A model generated the notes under the pieces. It ran no database searches. It saw nothing but the letters and a program-made list of their open reading frames with translations, and was not told where the DNA came from. Positions 1-10,764 of a DNA stretch of 64,000 nt are shown here, one piece after another; the stretch's first letter is position 1, and the number at the start of each line of letters is the position of its first letter. The position numbers and the translations under genes are program-made. Source of the stretch: Ectocarpus siliculosus (lineage: Eukaryota; Sar; Phaeophyceae; Ectocarpales; Ectocarpaceae); contig FN649758.1 in NCBI GenBank assembly GCA_000310025.1, forward strand, positions 4,061,781 through 4,125,780. The letters run 5' to 3'.

Positions 1-1967
1 GGCTGTACAGGCAAGGGTGAAGAGGATTTTTTCCCAGCGCGCAAACAACGCCGCATTCATTCACTACCGGTGACACCGCGCTTGCCGCCACCACCGACCA
101 TGAGCGAGAAAGCAGCACCATCAATTGGCCGAAAACTTCAAGACGAAAATCCGTACCATGGTGTTCTTCACACGTGGGCATACGTTGTATTCGTGGCATG
201 GACACCAGAATTTCATAGCGTTCTATGTAGCGAGAGGTTTTTCACAGAATGACAGCCACAAACTTGTGTTGACCGCCTTTGCGGTAATGCGGTGTTGGCC
301 AGCACTGACAACCTTTGTTTGAAACACCCTCAGAAAGCAGTTTTCCCGCCTAGTATGCCTTCATCACAAAGCCGAGCAGAATCATTGCCGTTTCAAGTCC
401 CACGTGTCGTGTCCGCTAGATGTGCGGTAGCATCCATGTACATCGTCACGCGCTTTTTGGCGGAACTTCGTGCGCCCTCTCTCGTCCCGTCTTTCGAGCG
501 AACGAGTGTGGCATTGTCGGACGTGTTCTTTTTCCTGGAATAAAAACTGGCAGCAGAGTACTCTTGGAGCAGACGACAGCCTACAGCAAGCCAACGACTT
601 CACCCAACCAACACAGACGTGGTACACGAAAGCGCTGGCTCAAGGGCACACGAGAAAGCGCGCCACACCCCCAGCACTGCACGTGCGCGTGCGTGTACGC
701 GGGTCGCTTTGCTGCTCGCGTGTGCATGGAAGGATTGTCGTTGTTTCAGAACAGACCGAGCCTATCGTACGTGCCTGTAGCCTTCTCTCACCACTCACCA
801 CTCGCCACACACACAACACACACACACATACGTGCGACTACTGTGCTGCCTTCGCTGCTGCTGGCGATGCGGCTGAAGCCGCGGGTGTGGCGCAGTAACA
901 AGATCATCCCCCCCTCGAAACGACGGCTACTGACCGAGAGCAAAACATCTATTAAGAAAAACGACCAGCAACGAAAAATTCATTTTGATAACAGGGTTGC
1001 CAGCGTACCCCCCCCCCCCTTCAACTAGAGCTTGCGCGGTCGGGAATGAACACAATCGCCTCTTTCTTCGCAGCTTTTACGAAACAGGGAAGAAAAAGAA
1101 ACAAATGAAAAAAAAACGACACGCGCTTTTTCCCTCTCGCGTATCGCCACACCCTCCGCTTCGGTCAAAAGACGGGAGATCAGAACCCGCAAAAACCTAC
1201 GACTCTATAATACCTTCACACAAAAACTACTAGACACGGGGTGAGATAGGCGGCCCGCGTCAACACCCATGATTTTGATTCCACGAAGTCATCATCACAA
1301 AAAACGATCCCTTGATGCAACCCTCAACCTTACCCCGAAATGACCCACACCCGAAATCCCCGCTCCCGCATGCCGCCAAGAAACCAAACACTAAAATATG
1401 CCGAATTTATGTTCTCGGGCGCACGCAGTTTATCAACACTCGCTCTACGCTGGTAACAACCCTTCCACTTTTGTTTCTGGATGTCTTAAAAGGGTACGCG
1501 AAACATGAAAGACAAAGAGCGATAAATCTAGCCTATGCTAACGAACCAAGCCAAACGACAGATCAACACATCCATAGGCCATGCTGCAGGCAAGACGAAA
1601 ACAAAACCACCAAACTCCCTCCCCCACCTTCCTCCGATTCCTCCCAGCAGGAAGGCAGGTGTGCCAGCCAACAAGCGACCGATGATTCACCACGTTGCTC
1701 AGCGACCAGGCCGCTACTTCTGCTGAGCACGTCACGCCACCTGGTATGAAACGGCGGAGCTCCCTCAGTGGGAAAACACCACCACGACAAAAAAAAAACT
1801 AGACCACGGAAGCCGAATCCGGCCCCCCCCCCCTTTTTGGCACACATTGGGGGGGGGGGGGGGTTAACACGTTGAGAGATCGGCACCCACACGAGGAGAG
1901 AGTCAGAGAAGACGAGTTTGGGGGTAGAGCTCGGAGCATGCCACTCGCCGCCCGAAACGCCACAGGG
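1..1967. other. Gene-poor low-complexity stretch
   Basis: I see no credible gene here. Open frames overlap on both strands, have no recognisable domain and run through homopolymers. Visible content is a CA-rich tract near 805-830, a C run near 1009-1018, a C run then a G run around 1820-1862, and generally purine/pyrimidine-skewed sequence. The long G and C runs are also places where a draft assembly is likely to be wrong. Confidence 0.5.
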
Positions 1968-2030
1968 GGATCCGCACATACACTCCAGGTGGATCCGCAC
2001 ATACACTCCAGGGGGATCCGCACATACACT
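1968..2030. repeat. 23-bp tandem repeat, about 2.8 copies
   Basis: Copies beginning GGATCCGCACATACACTCC start at 1968, 1991 and 2014, an exact 23-bp period, and the last copy runs into a C homopolymer. The copies differ only in the one or two bases at the unit junction. It is a short minisatellite with no visible coding role. Confidence 0.9.
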
Positions 2031-2858
2031 CCCCCCCCGCCCGTGCTGCCCCGCCCTCGCGTCCTCCTCTCCTCCCTCCCGGCTTCAACGCTATCGACTC
2101 TTCCCCCTCCTGCCCTTGTGCGGACAACGGAAAAGAGCGTCAACCACAACACCCATCCCACGATCCTCACGCATGCTGCCAACCGTAACCTTCCCACACG
2201 ATGCTACTCCTACCAGACGCGGTGGCCGGCCGGCCCCAACCTTCCTTCCCTTGCCTCCTTCCGGCGAACTCCGAGCCCGCCCGCCTAAACAAATGCGCCA
2301 AGCTCTCAGTCCACTCAAGAACAACAAGTGACGGCTTGAGCGTTATAATCACAATTACTTTTTAAACGCACCGTAGTTCCCCTATATCCCCGCACCCCCC
2401 CCCCTTTGGGCCATCGCCTTTCCACACCAACTTTGGGAAAAACGCCACAACATTTAAGGCAGGGTGGGGGACAAAAAGTAATCTCCCCCCCCCCCCCTCC
2501 CCCCCTTCCCTTTTTTTACGCAAATCGCCTGGATCAAAACTGCTCCGATGCTATCTCGTCATTTTGGGTAGTACTGAAGTCGGGAATCGTCGGCAGCAAA
2601 CGGGGAAACAAGTCGAAAAAAAGCAAGGGGCGACGCGGACAGTGGGGCAGTGGGGGGGGGGGAGGGGGGCGATGTCACGTCGTGTTTGTAAACTACGCTG
2701 TTTGTAGCGACACATATGCATACGATGGCATGTAACGTCATCCGTCTTTACACCTAGCTTGAATAACGGCTCTGCAATTGCCGACCGTAGCGGCAATGAC
2801 ACACCCACCACCCAGGGACTTGATCACCCACAGGAACGCCGAGGAAAAGCAAAACCCC
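2031..2858. other. Non-coding stretch with C and G homopolymers
   Basis: No gene is recognised. The stretch holds several long C runs (near 2394-2404 and 2486-2505) and a G run near 2651-2670. Open frames on both strands are compositional and lack any known motif. Confidence 0.45.
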
Positions 2859-3180
2859 GTCTTCGCCACCGCCATTATCACCACCAAAACAGCAACAGCA
2901 CCACCATCGCGCAACAACTGCATGCAACAACAACGGCCGGCAAACAGCGCGACTACCAACACAAACACCACAACACTACAGAGGCAGCAGCTTACGTACG
3001 TACAACAACAACGACAACGACAACGACACACCCAGAAGCCCTTACACGCCAACATCGAACACTTCCACCACAGCAACAAAGGCAGCAGCTTTCGACAACA
3101 ACAACAACAACGCCAGCCCCATACACACCACTACACCACTACACCACCACAACAAAGGCAGCAGCCATGTACAGCAACAC
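2859..3180. repeat. CAA/CAC-rich low-complexity tract
   Basis: The plus strand is an irregular mixture of CAA, CAC, ACA and CAG triplets with almost no T. This leaves long open frames (poly-Thr/His/Gln in one direction, Cys/Val-rich in the other) that are an effect of composition. The minus-strand exon at 3185-3349 reads directly into this tract, so open frames continuing past that exon should not be trusted. Confidence 0.8.
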
Positions 3181-3184
3181 CCAC

Positions 3185-3349
3185 CTTCTGCTGCCCCTGA
3201 AAGATAGGCGACGCCGGCGGCTGCGCCTGGCCCGAGTGACCCGTGGCTCCCCCGAGCTGGACGTCGCACAGGAGCATGATGTGGTCCGAGGAGGACTGCA
3301 CGTTCGGCAAAGCGATGCCGCACTTCATGATGTCCTCCGCCGTCGGAAC
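3185..3349 (-). CDS. Orphan exon of an endonuclease/exonuclease/phosphatase (EEP) domain protein
   Basis: A minus-strand exon of about 55 codons opens after a pyrimidine-rich acceptor (AG at 3351-3350). It ends either at a possible GTGGGT donor (3184-3183) or at a stop near 3131. It encodes PTAEDIMKCGIALPN, then SSSDHIMLLCDVQL. The combination LPN, short linker, SDH, hydrophobic strand resembles the C-terminal end of EEP-family domains (CCR4, nocturnin, Angel-type deadenylases), where the Asp-His pair is catalytic. Codon third positions are C/G rich, unlike the flanks. No preceding exon is visible between here and the N gap at 3755, so the gene is either cut off by the gap and satellite or is a relic. 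The family call rests on this one motif. Confidence 0.5.
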
Positions 3350-3654
3350 CTGAAAGAACAAAATCGACATTGTTGCGCTTGGGGTCGCCTATCTGCATAT
3401 GTAGGACGAGGGGACTCCGGGGAAATGGCTGGGCACGCTTAGGGTTTCAAGTGTTTTTTCACGACTAAGGCCATCATGAGGTTCACAAGGTTAATCTTGT
3501 GGACGAGGTTTAGGGCTTGGGGGAAGAGACGTGACATGGTACGGCCTCGGGCTATGCAAAGTGTCTACCATAAAACTGGGTGAGGACGAGGGTGCGCACC
3601 AGGGCTACAATGGCCCTCTCATCAACTGCATCATCACCTACCACCAACAACAAA

Positions 3655-3754
3655 ACTCCACCACCACCACCACCACCACCACCACCACCACCTACGAACA
3701 ACAACAAAACCTACCAACACCAACACCAACAACACCATCAACAACAACTAACAC
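3655..3754. repeat. ACC and CAA microsatellite next to gap
   Basis: A run of CCA/ACC triplets from about 3657 to 3691 is followed by CAA/CAC triplets up to the first N. Simple-sequence DNA at a contig end commonly explains why assembly stopped here. Confidence 0.85.
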
Positions 3755-3854
3755 NNNNNNNNNNNNNNNNNNNNNNNNNNNNNNNNNNNNNNNNNNNNNN
3801 NNNNNNNNNNNNNNNNNNNNNNNNNNNNNNNNNNNNNNNNNNNNNNNNNNNNNN
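3755..3854. other. Assembly gap (100 N)
   Basis: Exactly 100 N, the usual placeholder for a gap of unknown size. The left side is a microsatellite and the right side a tandem array, so the join is not supported by unique sequence. Confidence 0.98.
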
Positions 3855-5060
3855 TATATCTGAGATCCTGTTGTAAATCTCCAACTCTGTTTTCTGTGAC
3901 ACGTGACAAAATGTGGGCATACACACAGTCCCTTGCGTTTCAATCTGAGATCCTGTTTTGAACCTCTAACCCTGTTTTCTGTGACACGTGACAAAATGGG
4001 GGCCATAATCCAAAGCATATATCGTAAAAACAGCGTTTTAATCTGAGATCCTGTTGTAAATCTCCAGCCCTGTTTTCTGTGACACGTGACAAAATGTGGG
4101 CATACACACGGTCCCTTGCGTTTCAATCTGAGATCCTGTTTTGAACCTCTAACCCTGTATTCTGTGACACGTGACAAAATGGGGGCCCTAAGCCAAGACA
4201 TACACCTTGAAAAGAGGGAATCAATCCTCAACCCTGTTTTCAATCTCCAACCCTGTTTTCTGTGACACGAGACGAAATGGGGGCGCTAGGCCAAGACATA
4301 CACCGTGGAAACAGGGATTCGATCCCCAACACTGTTTTGAATCTCCAACCCTGTTTTCTGTGACACGTGACAAAAAGGGGGCCCTAAGCCAAGACATACA
4401 CCGTGGAAACAGAGTTTCATCTAAGATCCTGTTTCGAGTCTCCAACCCTGTTTTCTGTGACACGTGACAAAGAGGGGGCCCTAACCTTTGAATCTCCAAC
4501 CCTGTTTTCTTTGACACGTGACAAAGAGGGCGCCCTAACCTTTGAATCTCCAACCCTGTTTTCTGTGACACGTGAAAAAAGGGGGGCCTAAGCCAAGACA
4601 TACACCGTAAAAACAGGGATTCAATCCCCAACCCTGTTTTCAATCTCCAACCCTGTTTTCTGTGACACGTGACAAAAAGGGGGCCCTAAGTATAAAAAGT
4701 GGTTCAATCTGAGATCCTGCTTTCAATCTCCAACCCTGTTTTCTGTGGCACGTGACAAAAAGGGGGCCCTAAGCCAAGGCATACACCGTGAAAACAGTGG
4801 TTCAATCTGAGATCCTGTTTTCAATCTCCAACCCTGTTTTCTGTGGCACGTGACAAAATAGGGGCCCTAAGCCAAAACATACACCGTGAAAACAGGGATT
4901 CAATCCCCAATCCTGTTTTGAGTCTCCAACCCTGTTTGCTGTGAGACGTGACAAAAAGGGGGCCCTAAGCCAAGACATACACCGTAAAAACAGGGATTCA
5001 ATCCCCAACCCTGTTTTCAATCTCCAACCCTGTTTTCTATGACACGTGACAAAAAGGGGG
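3855..5060. repeat. Degenerate satellite array
   Basis: About fourteen copies of a core reading roughly CTGTTTTCTGTGACACGTGAC occur at irregular spacings of about 50-100 bp. They alternate with CCAAGACATACACCGTGAAA, AACAGGGATTCAATCCCCAA and a GGGGGCCCTAAG motif. Copies vary by substitutions (GACACGAGACG, TGTGGCACGTG) and by loss of whole sub-blocks, giving a higher-order structure. The core holds the palindrome GACACGTGAC-like E-box. Open frames through the array on both strands (about 4207-4643) are products of the repetition and are not genes. Confidence 0.92.
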
Positions 5061-5082
5061 CCCTAACCCTAACCCTAACCCT
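5061..5082. repeat. Interstitial telomere-type repeat (CCCTAA)3.7
   Basis: Twenty-two bases of perfect CCCTAA repeat lie at the right edge of the satellite. The orientation is that expected if a chromosome end lay to the left. The satellite monomer itself carries GGGGGCCCTAAG, and this run begins at that same motif, so local expansion of the monomer is as good an explanation as a former telomere. Confidence 0.9.
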
Positions 5083-7636
5083 CAATCTCTTTGAGACTGG
5101 CTCTTGCTTTTGTGTTGCGCACTTTCTCGCCCCCGTTTGTCACTTCTCGGTCGGTGGGCGAAATTTCTCGCTTCCCTTTCCCTATTTTTCAATGCGACCT
5201 AGGTTCGTCATTAGTTGCGGTGATACCCAACTTTGTGCGTCGTTTCACTCCCCCCCCTATGGTTTGCTTTGCATATTTTATGGTCCAATGTTCCGCCAGT
5301 GCTTCTATTGCATGCCACGGCCAACGTGTTCCATCTTGATACTTTATTTAGCATTTTTTTTCATGCAATTGGCCTTGACGTAGAAGTAGAATTGTTTTCC
5401 TCGCACCACCCCGATCGCAAGCACGTTGTATCGTGACATGCGCACCTTTGTTTTGGCGTTGGTTCCTGCACTTTTCTTTGGCCGTTGTTTACGTTCCCCG
5501 GAAACCCCATTTTGCCTTGCTTATCTCGATTTTGGTCGACCCCTAACGGTTTTCCATGTCGTTTGATCCTTTGCAGGCTCGGCTTTCGTTTCTTATTCTT
5601 TATGTTTGTTTACATTTCAGCACTCGATCGGATCGTAGCCCCCCTTCCCGTAAGGCTCTGGCTTACTTGATTGCGTACTCGATCGGTTCATTCGCGCGAG
5701 ATAATTTGTGATTTTCTCTTTACGATTTCGTTACTTCGTGTTATGGTCTTTTCGGTTCGGATGTTTTGGTTAGGGTTAGCACCCATGTGCCTTTTCCGAT
5801 TTTATCCGCCGAGTTTGCCGCCCCGGCTTCTCGGTGTTCTTATTTCTTGCTTCCGCTTCTTTGGTTTGGTTAACGGAGAGGTGCGGGTGAGGGTTTTGAG
5901 TTGTCGTATCTTCGATCCATCCCGCAATCCTCTTGATTGACAAGAGTCCCTCCGAGGTTTGCTTCTGTATCTGCATCTACGTCCACTCAGGGTGGGCTAT
6001 TGTTATGGTATTTGGAGGTAGACATGTGATCGTGGTTGATCATGGTTATGTGGCGCCGTCGGATGATAAGACGTGACGTCATGCTGGATCAGGGCTTTAT
6101 GCCGAGACATGTGCCCTTCTGTTCAGTGTGTGCGTACAGAGGATCTATGATCGTTTGTGCGCGGAATATTGTGAGTTGGCTTGGAAAGCGTTAATCAAGA
6201 GAAAGAGGACAACGGAAAGCAACAACAACCTGCTACTTTGGTCGGACAAGAGAATTCCACACAGCTCTATGGTGATTGATTCTGAAGGAAGGGGTCAAAT
6301 ACCATTACATAAGGCCCATCCCCCCCCCCGTCCACGACCAATATTGCAGCGTAGCCCAGGGGTGTTCCGACGTTTCCAGATGGAGGGCCCCTTGAGACCC
6401 CTTCAATGTGGAACGATTCCTGTCAGTGTCGATTATTTACACTGCTGTGTCCAACAGAGATGATCGGGGGTAAATAAATTCGGTGATTGTCAATTGCAAT
6501 TATGGCTTTGGTTGGTTGTTCTTTTTCACTGTATGTCCACGGACGCATTCTGACGGCACTTCAGACAGTAGTTGCGCGCCTCGAACTTGTATCATGCCTA
6601 CCATGGTGTTATTGTACAGGCAGCGCTCGAGACACAGCTGTACGCTGTAGTCGACAAACACTCGTTTTGTTTGGTAAAGTGTGAGACAGGGGGGATGCTG
6701 CTGCTGCTGTGGTCGAATGTAGTGTGTGGACGGGTAGTTCAGTTTTTGGGCACGCAAACGTGCTGCAGGGATGTAGGTGTACCTCTTCGGGCTTGTGTAT
6801 TTTCTTGCTACTATTTTGCGTGTTCTTTAGATCTTCTGATGGCTCTAGCATTTTTGTGACCACGGACCGCGTCTTTGCTAGATTTTGGGATTATTAGCAA
6901 CTGACACGAGCTTAATGTGAAGACAACAACAACAACAACAACAACATGTTCGGAAGTTACAGAGCGGGCCCGGAGATCAGAAACGTCAAAAGCGGGTCGA
7001 GCTCAACTCTCGTTTTTTTTTTCAAATGCATATGACCCAACAAATCCATCTCTATCTATCTAAGAAAATAATCCAAGATAGATCAGCAATGAATTCATTG
7101 CGTCAGAGAAAGCAACCTGTATTTCCACGGTTCCCCGAGCAGCACACAGCGAGCGATATCTCCCCTGTGGGTAACAGGCTCAACATGACAGTTTGGTGGC
7201 CGTCTTGTGCATCTATCTGTATGTTATGCTGGGAAGGTGCAGAAGGAATGTGTTGGGTATTAATGAATACAAACATACATAATAGTTGGTTCGTCGGGTG
7301 TGCTATTGATGGTGGCACCCACCCTTGGGATTAGGAAGAAACAAGCAATGTTCGGGGTATTTGTGTGTGTATCCAAGCAATGTGCAGGGATGCGGGTTAC
7401 GGCGGTACCCTTAATTACCCGTAAAACCCCTTCCAGACTTATCTAGTTCCATCCCACGTAACGTTTGCGGTATAACTTGGGGGTTTGGGATTTATTTGGG
7501 GCAACGGGGCGACCCCCGCCAGATTTACACTAAAATAGTATACAGAACATCATTTATTTACCGCTGCTGCAGGTGGGAGCAGTTTGAAGTTTGAAGAACA
7601 CAAGCATGTCTTCGCACGCAGTATCATGTTATATAT
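5083..7636. other. Gene-poor region
   Basis: T/G-rich sequence with no domain-bearing frame on either strand. A two-copy TTAGGG-like stretch lies near 5770, a C run near 6319 and a CAA microsatellite near 6924-6945. The unusually T-rich 5.1-6.0 kb block has no splice-flanked coding segment that I can recognise. Confidence 0.45.
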
Positions 7637-7694
7637 ACAAGGGCTCCGGACTTCGGGCGCAGAGGCGCCCTCGTCCTCAGTAGTAGGCTTCAAG
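7637..7694 (+). repeat. Left copy of a 58-bp perfect inverted repeat
   Basis: This block is the exact reverse complement of 11460-11517 (58 of 58 bases). It contains an internal hairpin GGGCGC-AGAG-GCGCCC and begins ACAAGGGCTCCGG. Target-site duplications are not evident: the left flank ends TTATATAT and the right flank begins AATATTG. It may be the end of a transposon or one copy of a dispersed short repeat. Confidence 0.85.
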
Positions 7695-8873
7695 AGAAGG
7701 TGTGAAGGCTGTGCACAGCATACCAAGGGCATGAAGCCGCAGGGTGACCGAATGAACGGTGTGAAGATGTTCGCGTTATATTCGAGAAATGTGCCGTTCC
7801 CGGTGTAACATCAAGCCAAAAGAGTCGCGTGTACGTGATTTTTTGTCTAGCTTCGCCTGGTGCGGACGAAAAGGAGATGTATGCTACGGTCGCCTCCTCC
7901 CTATTCTTGCGTCGGTAAGAACGTAGTAACACTCTCAGGCAACGTTCTCTAAGTGGCTTTGCTGTGGCCAATATCCATCCCAAAGGGGCCAAAGAAAGAA
8001 TGAACACTGCAACTGTTCGACGGTATTGATTGCCGGTAGTTGACGGTACTGGTGTGTTGCCGCCTAACTCTCATATTCAAACTTCTTCAGTGTCGCGCCT
8101 TTCTCTAATATCCCCCTCTAATGTTCTGGAGCTATTATTCTTGCTTTTTCGGTGTCGTCCCGCTCGAATGGTCATATTCTAACTTCTTCAGTCTAATGTC
8201 GCGCCCTTCTCTAATGTCCCCGTCTAATGACGCCGATATGCGGTATCCCTCACAATGTGAAAGGAGCCGAACACCTACAACATTCAGACAAATTAAGAAC
8301 CTACACCGCACGCAGTGGTTTGACGGCGTTGCCGCTAGTTGACGGTGAAAGAGTTGACGCCTCCCGCCTCGGGTCATCGTTGCCCCTTACGGCCCTGCCT
8401 GGTGTTTGTTGCCGATTACCACTGCGGAAGGTATGGTTTCGTTTGCAGCCTTGTACGCAGGTCTCGAGCTTCTTAATGTTGAAGCGTGACGGTGATGGCC
8501 GTGATGATGTCGGTGATGGTGCAGGCGGTAGGGTGCCTGCGCTGGCGGCAGAATGCAATTATTGGGGAGATGGATGTAAGAGCGTGTACGTGTAATAACC
8601 GTATAATGTAAATTTAGAGCAGAAGAAAGAGGTTGTTGGGGAGGAGGTAATGTGGAGGCATTAATAAAGTGGATGTTTATCTGAGCATCAAAATTCGTTT
8701 AGCTGCGATGATTTCTTCGATACGGAATAGTTCTCATAATGTTGTTGGAGGTCGAATATGCCGTGGTAAGCACGTCCATGCAAGGTGAGCATTGACGGGG
8801 CTGGCGGTTCAGTCCATGTCTTTTTTTGAATACAGCCTGCGCCTAATGCAGTAAATCCGAAAAGCCCGTTGTA
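7695..8873. other. Gene-poor segment with local tandem duplication
   Basis: No gene is recognised. A diverged tandem duplication of about 95 bp is visible: 8071-8123 and 8167-8226 share TTCTTCAGT, GTCGCGCC and TTCTCTAAT motifs. A shorter echo, GTTGCCG...AGTTGACGGT, occurs near 8029 and 8325. Confidence 0.4.
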
Positions 8874-8916
8874 TCGTGATATCACACCGTTTCATGGACT
8901 AATTGGTGGAAGTTAG

Positions 8917-9549
8917 TCAGAAGATAATGAATTTAGTAGTTTCAAACAGCGCCATAAGATGGTGGGGGATAGATTGGAGAGGATGGATACACGACTTGCC
9001 TTTGTTACAACTATTTAATCCCTTTTCTTCTTTCCAAAGTTGAGCATTGCAGTGAGAACATGTGATATTTTGTGGATCATCCAAATCCGTGTGTTTTAAC
9101 TCAAAAGGTGCCGAGGGGAAGTCGAATGATTGCGAGTCAATGTCTTGCACTCCAAGGCAGATTTGGTTATTAGCATCACCGCGATGGCTGTCTAGACTGG
9201 GTGCCGGTAACCTTGGTGCACGATTCCTCATTTGGCTAAAATGTTGACGTATCATATCGAGTTCAGGGTCTGAGTCGCGTGGTGTGTTATTGTTTGCATT
9301 GCGACGTCTACATTCCGCTAAGATTTCAGCTTGCACGTTATCCGGACAGGTTTGTGGCGTTCGAGTTTCAGGCGTCGTTCGGGGTTGGGTGAGCAATCTT
9401 CGTTGGGTATTTCGACGAGCTGAAGGTGTTCGTCGATGTGGAGTTGTTTGTACGTTCCTCGAGGGAGTGTTACTCTCGCTGGGGGTGTGGATTGTGACGT
9501 GCAGTATGTGATCGTGTTTGGCGATTGTGAGATGCGGCTGCTGAACGAG
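8917..9549 (-). pseudogene. Helitron-like Rep/helicase N-terminal fragment
   Basis: An open frame of about 210 codons runs from just below an upstream TAA (9550-9552) to a TGA at 8917-8919. The first part is Thr/Arg/Pro-rich and low in order. The end carries ITCSHCNAQLWKEEK, then NSCNKGKSCIHPL, then a Pro-His-His-Leu segment. The pattern CxxCxAxxWxxE, a second Cys cluster, then a hydrophobic stretch resembles the zinc-binding region that precedes the Rep domain in eukaryotic Helitron proteins. The frame stops about 20 codons after this motif, inside the left terminal repeat region of the surrounding element, so neither Rep nor helicase domain is present. I regard it as a truncated copy. Confidence 0.45.
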
Positions 9550-9711
9550 TTACCAAATGAATTGGCGTCAGCCGACATCGATGATTGTCAGACATGGGGT
9601 GGCATCTTTACTCTATTGATAGTTGGCGAAAGCCAGTTGCAGGTGGCAACAATCTGCCTTGAATTTATTGAGACGTCTACTTTTTTCTGAAATGGAAACA
9701 CGCGTCATACT

Positions 9712-10764
9712 TTAGAGGTCGGCGTGGGTAGTTCCCAGGTCACGGTGCTCGTCGGTCTTGTTGAGGATCTCGTTGATGGTCTGGTCCCACAGGCGGCGGG
9801 CGCACTGGTAGCGCAGCGGCAGGGAGTCTCGATCCTTGATGATCAGGTCGTCCTCGACGATCTCGCCCGTGCACCCGTCGGCCAGGTCTTCCTCGTTAGT
9901 CGCTGCGTCGGGACACCTTTGCAGTGGATATCGGATGGGTGACAGGGAAAAATATAAGGAAAAAAATTCACATGGTTTTACATTATAAAAAAATGATATT
10001 TTTATTTATGACGTCGACGGTTGAACTCGGTGCACTGACAGGGGAAAATATATCACATGGTCTCCCCATACTAAAAAATGCTATTTTTTTATGACGTCGA
10101 CCGGTAAACACGGTGTACTTTTGTGACATATGGGTAACTATTTTACAGCAACAGTCGGATGCATCCGCGCACCCATGTCTAGGTAACTACGCACACACAC
10201 GACTGGTCACTACACAATCACGTTCCGATGTAAACGGGTGTACACATGATTTACCCCGATAAGGCTGGCGGGGGCGACGGTGACGTGCATGAACTTCTTG
10301 CCGTCCGAAGACTTGGCACCAGCGCAAAGACGTCACACCGCGTGGATAATATTCCACTCTGACAATAACAGCAAGCAAAAAGGGCATTGTTGTGGAGAGA
10401 TTTAGCGGTTGCGGTTGCGATGCAGTTTCATGCCAGGCCTTCATGCAGCACCTGAACAACATTCAGGCACACATCAGGCGGAAACCACTTGATACAATCA
10501 AAGAAAGAACTTTCTTTTACCTCTGTAGCCGCGGCTGTTGACCTGATCGGTTGGGATCCCGAGCGAAGGAGTACCTCCCATCGGGGCGAGGCAGAGCTGG
10601 CACGGCTTGGGGTACGTTGTCGACGGGGTGAGGATGGTGCAGGATAAGCTACAACTGTCCGCGTTGCGGTTGTTGGTACGGTCGCAAGGGGCAAACTTGC
10701 CTTTACCGTCGCGCTTGTTTATGAGCTTGAGGTGACCGCCGTCGCAGTCGGGCCCGGGGCAAGG
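9712..10764 (-). CDS. Three coding-like exons, unknown Cys-rich protein
   Basis: Three minus-strand segments have strongly C/G-ending codons and compatible splice sites: 10764-10543, 10311-10255 and 9891-9712 (stop TAA 9714-9712). The first encodes a Cys-rich stretch with CPGPDC, FAPCDRTNN, SCSLSC and PCQLC, which could bind zinc. The second gives DGKKFMHVTVAPASLIG. The third gives GCTGEIVEDDLIIKD, LRYQCARRLWDQTINEILN and the C-terminus. All three join in phase 0, although the first donor (CAG/GTCAAC) is weak and a stronger GTAAAA at 10520 would break phase. An in-frame TGA (10767-10765) sits just upstream of the first segment in otherwise coding-like sequence, suggesting truncation or decay. 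I do not recognise the family. Confidence 0.4.
9943..10118. repeat. Diverged AT-rich tandem duplication
   Basis: Two copies of about 80-90 bp share GGGAAAAATATA-like, TCACATGGT, AAAAAATG.TATTTTT and ATGACGTCGAC motifs (ATGACGTCGAC occurs near 10008 and 10091). It lies in the intron-like space between the second and third exons of the unrecognised gene. Confidence 0.7.

Noticed and set aside
420-1028. A 202-codon plus-strand open frame at the left end
   Set aside because: Overlapping frames of similar length exist in other phases, composition is low-complexity, it ends in a C homopolymer, and no motif or splice context supports it.
4207-4643. Open frames of 86-140 codons on both strands in the satellite
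   Set aside because: They repeat the same peptides (for example ESPTLFSVTRD) because the DNA is a tandem array, and nothing suggests translation.
3855-5060. CRISPR-like array
   Set aside because: Repeats are degenerate, spacers are themselves repeated, and the window is clearly eukaryotic.
5061-5082. A true chromosome end
   Set aside because: Fewer than four telomeric units, with more than 5 kb of sequence on the left; best treated as interstitial.
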